Source: Nonomuraea sp. PA05
GTDB lineage: Bacteria; Actinomycetota; Actinomycetes; Streptosporangiales; Streptosporangiaceae
Length of the DNA stretch: 64,000 nucleotides
NCBI RefSeq assembly: GCF_008086045.1
Contig: NZ_VSEY01000034.1
Span: 98,477-162,476 of the forward strand
Direction of reading: 5' to 3'
The notes under the pieces are model-generated. The model ran no database searches. It saw nothing but the letters and a program-made list of their open reading frames with translations, and had not been told where the DNA came from. Of the stretch, positions 9,591 through 17,171 are shown piece by piece (within the stretch, counting starts at the first letter, position 1; the number at the start of each line of letters is the position of its first letter). A program made the position numbers and the translations under genes.

Positions 9591-9965
9591 TCACGGCAGC
9601 CGCCGCAAGCCGGGTGCCGGCGGGCGGAGCAGGGCGGTGACCGCGGCGTCGGCGGTGGGGTGGATGTCCAGGGCGTCCCACACTCCGGTGATCTGCAGCA
9701 GGCGGGCGGGCAGGTCCGTCACGGCGGCCAGGTGCAGCGTGCCGCCCTGCTCGCGCACGGCGCTGAGCACGCGCAGCAGGACGTGCAGGCCGGTGCTGTC
9801 CATGAAGGTGAGCCCGGCCAGGTCGAGCACCAGCGGCCGGCCCGGCTGCCCCATCCGGCCGACGTAGACCTCCAGCTGGTCGGCGTTCGTGGCATCCATC
9901 TCGCCGGCCACGCTGATCAGCACACCGGCGGTGAACGGCCGGCGGTCCAGGCTCAGGGGCGTCAT
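9591..9965 (-). CDS. STAS-domain anti-sigma factor antagonist, first of a tandem pair
   Basis: This 124-residue single STAS domain resembles its downstream neighbour. It has the strand VLISVAGEMD, the regulatory loop FMDSTGLHVLL with the phosphorylatable Ser/Thr, and a closing segment with LLQITGVWDAL. It should act as an anti-anti-sigma switch for an unlinked anti-sigma kinase. The two STAS genes are 2 bp apart and clearly cotranscribed, which suggests a tandem duplication that then diverged. No obvious sigma-type promoter could be called upstream. Confidence 0.88.
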   Translation of the reverse strand: MTPLSLDRRPFTAGVLISVAGEMDATNADQLEVYVGRMGQPGRPLVLDLAGLTFMDSTGLHVLLRVLSAVREQGGTLHLAAVTDLPARLLQITGVWDALDIHPTADAAVTALLRPPAPGLRRLP

Positions 9966-10412
9966 GGTGACCCCGGCATCGCGCAGACCGGGGAAGGCTG
10001 AACGATAGCGATCATGGTCATCTCTTGAGTGGCGAACCGGTTGACTTCAGTGACGTCAGCTCCGTCACCATCAGGGTATGGGCGAACGCGGATACAGGAA
10101 AGCCCGTTCGCCATACGATCTCTGCGTAGCCGGATGCATCCGTTCCGCGTCCGGCCGCCGTCGAGCTCACGTCCTGCGGCGTGAGCGGCCCGAACGCAGC
10201 GATCGGTGAGTTCACTTCTGGACGTGCCGTCCCAGGTGAGCCAGCAGCCGGGTCAGCAGCGCGGCCCGTGACGGCAGGAGGCGATCCAGTCGTCGGCGTA
10301 CATCGCCCGGTTGCCCATCATCTCGAAGTACCGCCGCGTGTGGCGGCCCGGCGCGTCCGCGACGAGGTGACAGGGCAGTCCGGTGTTCGCCGGGCACGTA
10401 GCCGCCCCGGCC
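9966..10412. other. Gene-poor stretch between STAS pair and AI-2E gene, holding a sulfatase relic
   Basis: This 447-bp stretch has no intact gene. Its right part carries the sulfatase relic listed separately. Around 10050-10070 there is an interrupted inverted repeat (TGACG, 7-nt spacer, CGTCA), which could be an operator, but no gene start is close by on the downstream side. A 65-residue minus-strand frame at 10018-10215 has no ribosome site and no recognisable sequence, and I do not consider it a gene. Confidence 0.4.
10253..10350 (-). pseudogene. Relic fragment of an arylsulfatase gene
   Basis: About 30 codons on the minus strand read RHTRRYFEMMGNRAMYADDW, followed by IASCRHG. This is the sulfatase segment normally written close to TQYFEMFGNRAIYHDGW. 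The frame then hits a TGA at 10253-10255 and no upstream sulfatase sequence (active-site CxPxR) is present, so the gene is a decayed end piece. The intact sulfatase at 11.7-14.0 kb has the corresponding segment TTQYYAMLGTRALYHDGW, so the two are homologous but not recent copies. The assignment is from pattern recognition, without a database search. Confidence 0.6.
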
Positions 10413-11447
10413 TCAAGCTTCCTCGTCCCGGCCGGAGACGAGCGGGGAGGCCCAGGCGGTCACCGGATCGGCGTCGATCAGCACGGCGCGGGCGAAGGAA
10501 CTGAGCGGCACCGCGAGGATCGCGCCGAGTGCCCCGAGCGCCCAGGTCCACACCAGCAGCGAGAGGATGGTCACGGCGGTGGACAGGCCGGCGGACGCTC
10601 CCGCGTACTTCGGCTGGATGATCGACTGAATGACGAAGTTCAGCACGCAGTAGGCCCCGATCACGCCCGCCATCGTGGTCACGCCGGAGTCCAGCAGGGC
10701 CAGCACGGCGGGAGGCGCAAGGCCGATGACGAAGCCGACGTTGGGGATGTAGTTGGTGATGAACGACAGCAGTCCCCACAGCAGGGGCAGCGGCACGCCC
10801 AGCAGCGCCAGGGCGGCCGTGTCGAGCACGGCCACGATGAGCCCGAAAACCGTGCACACCACGAAGTAGCGGCAGGTGTCGCGGGCGAACCGTCGCAAGG
10901 CGGTCACCAGGTGAGGGCGGGTGGCGGTGAGCCGGGCCAGTGTCCGCCGGAAGGTGACGGCGTCCAGGCTCATGCCGTACAGCACCAGGACGAGCAGCAC
11001 GACCGCCGAGGCCATCCCGGCGAGCCCGGACAGCAGGCTCTGCGCCGCGTGGACGAGCCGGCCCGCGTCGATGCCGCTCAGCGCCTGCTTGATCTGCCCC
11101 TGTTCGATGCCGAAGCCGTGCAGGACGGCGCCGAGGGACGACAGCAGGCGCTGGTACTGGTCGGCGTACTGCGGCATGAGGGCGGCGAACCGGGCCGCGG
11201 CGATCGCCAGCGCTCCGCCGAGGGCGCACAGCACCAGCAGGATGACGACGAGCGGAACGAGTGTGGCGGCCCAGCCTCTCAGCCTGTTGCGCAGCGGGCT
11301 CACGGCGATCGTCAGGGTGAGCGCGAGGAAGGCCGGCCCGATGATGGCGCTGAGCTGTTCGACGCCCCACAGCAGCACCACCGCGAACGCGCCGGCCGCA
11401 AGCGCGCGGAGCCCGCCGGACAGCGGCGTGGCCTCCTTGACCAGCAT
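10413..11447 (-). CDS. AI-2E family transporter (PF01594-type membrane protein)
   Basis: This 344-residue integral-membrane protein has about eight hydrophobic segments. It shows the characteristic C-terminal block of the AI-2E/TqsA/PerM family: LLSFITNYIPNVGFVIGLAPP followed by ALYCVLN-like and IIQPKYAG motifs and LLVWTWALGALGAILAVP. Members have been linked to autoinducer export, Na+/H+ antiport and other transport, so the substrate is open. The ATG at 11447 begins a typical N-terminus of two adjacent hydrophobic helices. No operon partner is evident. Confidence 0.9.
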   Translation of the reverse strand: MLVKEATPLSGGLRALAAGAFAVVLLWGVEQLSAIIGPAFLALTLTIAVSPLRNRLRGWAATLVPLVVILLVLCALGGALAIAAARFAALMPQYADQYQRLLSSLGAVLHGFGIEQGQIKQALSGIDAGRLVHAAQSLLSGLAGMASAVVLLVLVLYGMSLDAVTFRRTLARLTATRPHLVTALRRFARDTCRYFVVCTVFGLIVAVLDTAALALLGVPLPLLWGLLSFITNYIPNVGFVIGLAPPAVLALLDSGVTTMAGVIGAYCVLNFVIQSIIQPKYAGASAGLSTAVTILSLLVWTWALGALGAILAVPLSSFARAVLIDADPVTAWASPLVSGRDEEA

Positions 11448-11456
11448 GCCGCGACG

Positions 11457-11642
11457 CTATGTCGTCACGTATGCGGCGCGTGGCGGCAACACGCCTTCTC
11501 CGTCACTCTTGGCCGAGTGCATACCGTATCGGCAGCGGGCGAGCGTCCGGGCACGCGGCAGGCCAGCCTGTGGAAGGCCCGTGAAGAGCAACGCGACCCA
11601 CAGTGAGGCGCCGACGATCAGTATCTTCAGCAGTGCCCGCAC
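11457..11642 (-). pseudogene. Possible remnant of a small membrane protein (holin-superfamily-IV-like N-terminus)
   Basis: A GTG at 11642 has a well-placed GAGGAG ribosome site and begins MRALLKILIVGASLWVALLF, one clear hydrophobic helix. It resembles the start of the actinobacterial four-helix 'phage holin superfamily IV' membrane proteins. After about 22 codons the frame becomes Arg-rich with no further membrane segments and stops at codon 62. The likely explanation is a truncated gene whose start survived. It could instead be a real 61-residue membrane peptide. Confidence 0.35.
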
Positions 11643-11664
11643 GCCTCACTCCTCGTGGGACGGG

Positions 11665-13983
11665 CTAGTCACGGGCGAGCATCGCCCGCCCTTCGAGGTC
11701 GTGATCGACGTAGTGCTCACCGCTGACGTTGACGGTCACCTTCTTCAGGGTGCCGCCGGTGAACGGGTACGGCGCGCTGTAGTCGCCGCTGACCGGATCG
11801 GCGGAGTCACGCCCCACGCACAGGCCCTCCCCCGCGAGGGCGAACTTGCCGGGCTGGGTCCGCATCGCACCTTCCGCGACCACCTCGTCCCCGACGAACA
11901 GGCGGAGCCTGCCACGTGCCACGCCTTCCGGTTCCTCGCCTTCCTTGGCGAATTCGACCCCAACGGACATCGGGCCCGCCGGGAGCGGCCGGTCAGCGGT
12001 GAAGGTCTGCTCGCCGGCGCCGAGGAAGTTGTAGCAGTAGTGAAGTGCGCCGTTCTTGACGAACAGGGTGTGCCCGCCGAATCTGGACCCCTGCGCGAAG
12101 ATCACTCCATCGGGCGAGTCGGCGTCCAGCTCGGCCTTGATGGAGAAGGAACGGTTGCGGATGTTGACGGCCACGCCCTCCGGCACGTCGGAGGTGCCCG
12201 GGTAGTAGACGTAGACCTCGCGGGGCTTGGCGGGCAGCGGGCGCTGCACGGCGAGCTGTTCGCGGGAGGTCCGGTCGTCCAGGGGAAAGACGCCGTTGGC
12301 GCCGGCCTCGGCGAACCAGATCCCCACCAGCCGGCGCACCCTGTCCGGATGTTCGGCCGACAGATCGCGGGTCTCGGCCCGGTCCTCGGCCACGTGGTAG
12401 AGCTCCCATGCGTCGGCCATGAAGTCGCCCTTGCCGCTGAGCGCCCCGTGGCGGGCCACGACCTTCCACCCGTCGTGGTAGAGGGCGCGGGTGCCGAGCA
12501 TCGCGTAGTACTGCGTGGTGCGGCTGCTCGGCGCCTGCGGCGCGTCGAAGGTGTAGGCCATCGAGGTGCCCTGGATCGGCGACTGGGTGTGTCCCTTGAT
12601 CTGCCGGGGCGGCTCGACGCCGACGAGGTCGAGGACCGTGGGCACGATGTCGATCGCGTGGTGGTACTGGTCGCGCACCTGGCCGCCGACGTCCTTCATC
12701 CGCCCGGGCCAGCTGATGATCAACGGGTCGGCGATGCCGCCTTCCAGGGTGTAGCGCTTGAACATCTTGTACGGCGCGTTGAAGGCCCAGGCCCAGCCCG
12801 TCGGGTAGTGGTTGTAGGTGTCCGGCCCGCCGAGCAGGTCCAGCTTGGCCAGGTTCTCCGCGGGATCCTCCGGCCAGCCGTTGAAGAACTTGTTCTCGTT
12901 GACGGAACCGTCCGGTGAGCCTTCGCCGCTGGCGCCGTTGTCGGAGACGACGACCACGATCGTGTCGTCGAGCTGCCCGGACTCCTCCAGGTAGTCCAGC
13001 AGCCTGCCGATCTGGTGGTCGGTGTAGGCGCAGAACGCCGCGAACACCTCTGCCATCCGGCGGAACAGGCGGCGCTCGTCCTCGGTGAGCGAGTCCCACG
13101 GCTTGACCTGATCACCCGGGGGGATGACGTCGGCCGGCCAGGGGTTGATCGGCGAGAGCCGGGTGCCGCCGGGCACCAGCCCTTGCTCCTTCATCCGGTC
13201 CAGCACGATCTCGCGGTAGCGCTCGTAGCCCATGTCGAAGACGCCCCGGTACTTGTCGATCCAGTCCTTGGGCGCGTGGTGCGGGGCGTGGTTGGCGCCG
13301 GGCGCGAAGTAGCAGAACCACGGCTTGTCCGGGTCCACCTGGCGGATGTCGCGGATGAACTCGATCGCGCGGTCGGCCAGATCCCGCGACAGGTGGTAGC
13401 CCTCCTGCGGGGAGTACGGCTGCTCGACGAAGTGCTGGTCGTAGGCCAGATCCGGGAACCACTGATTGGTCTCGCCGCCCAGGAAGCCGTAGAAGCGCTC
13501 GAAACCGCGGCTGGTCGGCCAGGTCCGGCGCGAGCTCGCCATGCTCGACTCGGTCTCCGGCGTGAGATGCCACTTGCCCAGGCACAGGGTGACGTAGCCG
13601 TGCTCGACCAGGATCTCGGCGAGCGTGCCGTTCTCCGGCGGGATGACGGCGCTGAGGCCGGGGAATCCGTTGGCTCCCTCGACGATGCAGGCCATGCCGT
13701 TGCTGTGGGCGTTACGGCCGGTCAGCAGGCTGGAGCGGGTCGGTGAGCAGAGCGCGGTGGTGTGCCAGTTGGTGAAGCGCAGGCCCGACTTCGCCAGCCG
13801 GGTCATGTTCGGGGTCTCCACCAGGCCGCCGAAGGTGTCCCAGGTCGCGATGCCGGTGTCGTCCCAGACGATGTAGAGCACGTTCGGTGACCCTTCGCGT
13901 GCTCGCGGCGGCAGGAACGGATCCCAGTCCGGAACGGAGTCGCGGACGTCGAGATTGATCACGCCGTTGAATGTCCGGTTCAC
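11665..13983 (-). CDS. Arylsulfatase (type I sulfatase)
   Basis: This 772-residue enzyme hydrolyses sulfate esters using a formylglycine made from the Cys of the CSPTR motif. Here that motif is C79-S-P-T-R83, followed by SSLLTGR. The metal-binding DD pair (VWDDTG, residues 41-42) and the LGKWHL motif are also present. The C-terminal third (from about residue 600) is the beta-rich extension of long actinobacterial arylsulfatases. No signal peptide is visible, so it is probably cytoplasmic. I chose the GTG at 13983 because GGAGGAA lies 5 nt upstream; upstream codons do not look like protein. The formylglycine-generating enzyme is not in the window. Its natural substrate is unknown. Confidence 0.93.
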   Translation of the reverse strand: MNRTFNGVINLDVRDSVPDWDPFLPPRAREGSPNVLYIVWDDTGIATWDTFGGLVETPNMTRLAKSGLRFTNWHTTALCSPTRSSLLTGRNAHSNGMACIVEGANGFPGLSAVIPPENGTLAEILVEHGYVTLCLGKWHLTPETESSMASSRRTWPTSRGFERFYGFLGGETNQWFPDLAYDQHFVEQPYSPQEGYHLSRDLADRAIEFIRDIRQVDPDKPWFCYFAPGANHAPHHAPKDWIDKYRGVFDMGYERYREIVLDRMKEQGLVPGGTRLSPINPWPADVIPPGDQVKPWDSLTEDERRLFRRMAEVFAAFCAYTDHQIGRLLDYLEESGQLDDTIVVVVSDNGASGEGSPDGSVNENKFFNGWPEDPAENLAKLDLLGGPDTYNHYPTGWAWAFNAPYKMFKRYTLEGGIADPLIISWPGRMKDVGGQVRDQYHHAIDIVPTVLDLVGVEPPRQIKGHTQSPIQGTSMAYTFDAPQAPSSRTTQYYAMLGTRALYHDGWKVVARHGALSGKGDFMADAWELYHVAEDRAETRDLSAEHPDRVRRLVGIWFAEAGANGVFPLDDRTSREQLAVQRPLPAKPREVYVYYPGTSDVPEGVAVNIRNRSFSIKAELDADSPDGVIFAQGSRFGGHTLFVKNGALHYCYNFLGAGEQTFTADRPLPAGPMSVGVEFAKEGEEPEGVARGRLRLFVGDEVVAEGAMRTQPGKFALAGEGLCVGRDSADPVSGDYSAPYPFTGGTLKKVTVNVSGEHYVDHDLEGRAMLARD

Positions 13984-14123
13984 GTGTTCCTCCGCGTCGG
14001 TGCCTGATGGCTCGCATGCCCGCATCCCGTTCGAGCCCAACGCGGCGTTGCTGCAACAGATGTTCAAGCCGCGGCCGGATCGGCTCGCATGCTCCCGCCC
14101 GCCTGGTCTTCGCGCGGAAGCGG

Positions 14124-15134
14124 TCACAGCTCGAAGACCAGGCGGGCGGGCACCGTCCCGGCCAGGACTTCGTCGAAGGACCGGTTGATGTCCTCGAGCC
14201 TGCGCGTCTCATGGATGACCTTGGTGCGTCCCGCGGCGTGCAGTTTGAACACCTCCGCCAGGTCGGCGCGGGTGCCGACGATGGAGCCGATGACGCTGAT
14301 GCCACCGAGAACGGTCTCGAAGATCGGCAGACTCATGGTGTTGTCCTTGGGCAGCGACACCAGCACCAGCCGTCCGCCGCGGCGCAGCGAGGCGTGCGCC
14401 TGCTCCAGCACGCGCGGGCTGGCGGCCAGCACGATGGCCACGTCCGCCCCGCCGAGAGCCTTGATCTCGGCGACCGGGTCGGCGACGGCGGCGTTGACCG
14501 TGTGAGCGGCGCCGAGCTCCCGGGCCAGGCGCAGTTTGTCCTCGGTGACGTCGACCGCGATCGTCTCGCCGCCGAAGATCTGCGCGTACTGCTGGGCCAG
14601 GTGGCCCAGCCCGCCGATGCCGAAGATCGCCGCCCGCTCGGAGGGGCGCAGGCCCGAGACCAGGACCGCCTTGTACGTGGTCACCCCCGCGCAGGTCAGC
14701 GGCGCGGCCTCGGCCGGGGTGACGCCGGCGGGCACCGGGACCACGTAGGCGGCGTGCGCGACCGCGTACTCGGCGTGGCCGCCGTTGAGGGCGTACCCGC
14801 TGTTCAGCTGGGACTCGCACAGGTTCTCCCGGCCGCTGACGCAGTATTCGCAGGTGCCGCAGGCGTAGCCGAGCCAGGGAATGGCCACCCGCTCCCCTAC
14901 CGTCCGGCCGGTCACCGCTGAGCCCGTCTCCTCTATGACGCCGACCCCCTCGTGGCCGGGGATGAACGGCAGGGCGGGCTTGACCGGCCAGTCGCCGTGG
15001 GCGGCGTGAATGTCGGTGTGGCACAGCCCGCTCGCCTCGATCCGGACGAGAACCTCGGTCGGGCCCGGCTGCGGGACGGGCACCCCCTGCAGTTCGACGG
15101 GCTTGTCAAAGGCGGTGACTACGGCAGCGCGCAT
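14124..15134 (-). CDS. Zinc-dependent alcohol dehydrogenase
   Basis: This 336-residue medium-chain dehydrogenase oxidises alcohols with NAD(P). The catalytic zinc ligands are visible as C38 (GLCHTD), H61-E62 (GHEG) and the Cys in PLTCAG. The structural zinc site is C92-C95-C98-C106 (CGTCEYC and ENLC). The nucleotide-binding Rossmann motif is GIGGLG near residue 172. The pattern fits the AdhP/AdhA ethanol-type group. The gene lies upstream of the sulfatase on the same strand with a 140-bp gap, so linkage is uncertain. The ribosome site upstream of the ATG is weak. Confidence 0.92.
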   Translation of the reverse strand: MRAAVVTAFDKPVELQGVPVPQPGPTEVLVRIEASGLCHTDIHAAHGDWPVKPALPFIPGHEGVGVIEETGSAVTGRTVGERVAIPWLGYACGTCEYCVSGRENLCESQLNSGYALNGGHAEYAVAHAAYVVPVPAGVTPAEAAPLTCAGVTTYKAVLVSGLRPSERAAIFGIGGLGHLAQQYAQIFGGETIAVDVTEDKLRLARELGAAHTVNAAVADPVAEIKALGGADVAIVLAASPRVLEQAHASLRRGGRLVLVSLPKDNTMSLPIFETVLGGISVIGSIVGTRADLAEVFKLHAAGRTKVIHETRRLEDINRSFDEVLAGTVPARLVFEL

Positions 15135-15544
15135 GGTTCTGCTTTCTGTGTGGGTCCTGCCTGCAGCCTTCCCCCTTCAGCGGCGCTCCCATCAGGGGCG
15201 ATGGGCTCGTACGGCGTCCCGGCTGGAAGTGGTGGCGGCCCGTTTCCTGGTCGGGGTCGCGGGCCTGGCATGGCGCCTGCTCCCACGGCGGTCAGGTGGG
15301 CGGCCGCAAGATTGCGGCGTCGGATGGGCTGGTGCGCGAAGCAGCGCTCCACGTGCCCGGCCGGCCGGAGCACGCCAGTCCGGCTCCGCCGAAGCCCGGC
15401 AGCCGCTTGTCCGGTGTCTTCCTGGCCTCGGCGTAGGAGCGGTAGGAGGCGAAGCCGTCACCACACCGGCCCGCCAGGTTGCGCGGCTGCGCCCGATCGG
15501 AGGGCCGATCTTCACAGAGCCGGCGTCATCCCCTGCAGCGGAGG
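15135..15544. other. 410-bp stretch with no intact gene; possible decayed coding trace
   Basis: No start, ribosome site and recognisable protein come together here. On the minus strand around 15445-15300, one frame gives a protein-like run (GDGFASYRSYAEARKTP followed by DKRLPGFGG) with GC-rich third positions, but it has no start and soon ends. I read this as a possible gene relic of unknown family. The adjacent ADH promoter must lie at the left end. Confidence 0.3.
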
Positions 15545-16237
15545 TCAGGGGTGCTGCTGGATCGGCGCGGTGTCGTCGACCTGCACACATGGCTTCACGG
15601 GCGTGTCCGCCTTGGCCAGCCAGGCACCGAGTTGCCACGGCTGGCGCGGGTTCTGGTTGTCGCGGAACTCCAGCACCAGAGTCTCCCCTCGCCGCATGTG
15701 CTGCGGAGAAATGAGGAACTTCTGCCCGGAGTCCAGCCGGGACACCAGCCGGACGACCTTGTGTGAGCGCCAGTTCTCCTTGTCGTGGAACTCCTGAAGC
15801 TCCTCCTCGTTCATCTCCGCGGGATTCTTCGAGCCGTAGGCCAGATCGGCACTGGCGAAGCGGTCGCCGGCGCATCGCTTGCCCGGCGGCTCGAACGTCA
15901 CGTCGGCTGTCACCCCCACGGTGCTCAGCTTGGCCGCCAGCCCCTCGGGGTCACGCAGCTCGGTGAGGGTCACCGTGATCGTGCCGTCAGGGTTCTTCAC
16001 CACCGCGTAAGCGGGATCGGCGTCCCCGATCACCAGGGGTGCGGCGACAGCGGCCACGGCGACGGCTGCCGCGACCAGCAGCCGTGGACCGGTGAAGATC
16101 GCCCGGTCTCGCCCGAGGACGCGCCGGCGCGCGGGCGGGTCGGCCATTCCTTCCAGCAGCCGCCGCCGCGCCCCGGCGAGGTCGTCCGGAGTGCCCGGGG
16201 AAACAGTCGCCCACATGGTCTTGAGCTCGTCCATCAT
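15545..16237 (-). CDS. ECF sigma-linked single-pass membrane protein, probable anti-sigma partner
   Basis: This 230-residue protein has a cytoplasmic N-terminal region of about 50 residues, one membrane helix (about 51-70, LLVAAAVAVAAVAAPLVI) and an extracytoplasmic domain of about 150 residues with two cysteines. The layout fits proteins encoded directly behind ECF sigma genes in actinobacteria, which act as, or like, anti-sigma factors. No ZAS zinc motif (HxxxCxxC) is seen, so the mechanism may differ from RsrA types. The start ATGATG overlaps the stop of the sigma gene (ATGA), so the pair is translationally coupled. I infer regulation of the sigma factor from context only. Confidence 0.72.
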   Translation of the reverse strand: MMDELKTMWATVSPGTPDDLAGARRRLLEGMADPPARRRVLGRDRAIFTGPRLLVAAAVAVAAVAAPLVIGDADPAYAVVKNPDGTITVTLTELRDPEGLAAKLSTVGVTADVTFEPPGKRCAGDRFASADLAYGSKNPAEMNEEELQEFHDKENWRSHKVVRLVSRLDSGQKFLISPQHMRRGETLVLEFRDNQNPRQPWQLGAWLAKADTPVKPCVQVDDTAPIQQHP

Positions 16238-16833
16238 TCCGCTCCTCGTTCCAGTGCCTGACGGACCCGGGTGCGGGCCCGGTTGAGTCGCGAGCGCACG
16301 GTCCCCAGAGGGATGGCGAGTGCGTCCGCGACCTCCTGGTAGCTCAGCTCGGCCCAGGCGACGAGCAGCAGCACGTCGCGATCGGCTCGGCTGAGTTTCA
16401 GCAACGCCTGCGCCAGTGGCCGGTTGACGGCCAGGGTGCCGACCCCGTCCTCGACCGGCGCGCCGGACACCTCCGCCGGATGCACCCCACTGCGGATGTA
16501 GGCGCGGTAGAGGCTCATCTCGGTGCGGCGATGCTTGCCGATCAGGTTGGAGGCGATGCCGTACAGCCAGGGGCGGGCGTCGGCGCGGGCCTGGTCGTAA
16601 TCGCCCCGGCGCTGGAAGGCGGTCAGGAAGGTGTCGGCCACGATGTCCTCGGCCTCGCTGGGGCCCAGTCGCCGGACCACGTAGCGATGGAGGTACGGCG
16701 CATGCCGGTCGAACAGAACGGTGAAGGTCTCCGGCTCGTTCAGCGACCGCTCGATGAGGGTCGCGTCGTCAGCCTTGATGACGTCGCGTATGGGGTCATG
16801 CGTGTCGACCCCTTCTTGGCGTATGCCGGTCAC
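16234..16833 (-). CDS. ECF RNA polymerase sigma factor
   Basis: This 199-residue protein carries sigma region 2 (YVVRRLGPSEAEDIVADTFL, WLYGIASNLIGKHRR) and sigma region 4 (RDVLLLVAWAELSYQEVADAL, IPLGTVRSRLNRARTRVRQ), with no region 3, so it is an extracytoplasmic-function sigma factor. It directs polymerase to stress or envelope promoters. I chose the GTG at 16833; the reading frame extends further upstream but that part looks non-coding. It is coupled to the downstream membrane protein by an ATGA overlap. A second, similar sigma/partner pair sits at 38-39.6 kb. Confidence 0.9.
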   Translation of the reverse strand: MTGIRQEGVDTHDPIRDVIKADDATLIERSLNEPETFTVLFDRHAPYLHRYVVRRLGPSEAEDIVADTFLTAFQRRGDYDQARADARPWLYGIASNLIGKHRRTEMSLYRAYIRSGVHPAEVSGAPVEDGVGTLAVNRPLAQALLKLSRADRDVLLLVAWAELSYQEVADALAIPLGTVRSRLNRARTRVRQALERGAE

Positions 16834-17171
16834 ACGTACTCTTACCGCGCCGGACCGAAAAGGTTCACGCCCGTCGGCCCTGCCGCCCGTCGGGATGTCT
16901 GTCGCAGGCCGGATCGCGTGGTCTCTGCCGGGGGCGGGGGTGCGACAGCCTGCCCGTCGCGAGAGTTGATCAGCCGATCCGGGCGGGTGCACACTGCGGA
17001 CGCGGAAAGATCCGGCACCATCGCCCCCACCCCCGGGTCGGTGGAGATCACATCCCTATGACCGGCGCCGTCCATCCGGCGTGACCGCGCTCCCGTTCTG
17101 GCCGGACGCGCTCCGCCCGACGGCGGCGGCCCCGTCGAAGGTGACACCTGCTCCACCTCGCCCGCCGGAGT
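16834..17171. other. Intergenic region upstream of the ECF sigma gene
   Basis: No protein-like frame with a start was found in these 338 bases, which separate the carotenoid oxygenase stop from the sigma gene start. It should hold the promoter of the sigma/partner pair, but no hexamer pair could be called with confidence. Confidence 0.4.

Noticed and set aside
10018..10215. 65-codon minus-strand frame as a small gene
   Set aside because: It has no ribosome site, no hydrophobic or conserved pattern, and lies across a non-coding interval.
13984..14127. Longer N-terminus for the arylsulfatase (start at 14127)
   Set aside because: The extra residues do not look like sulfatase or a signal peptide, overlap the ADH stop, and the GTG at 13983 has an excellent GGAGGAA site.
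16842..17156. 104-codon minus-strand frame upstream of the ECF sigma gene
   Set aside because: Pro/Ala/Arg-rich with no ribosome site or family pattern; more likely promoter region.
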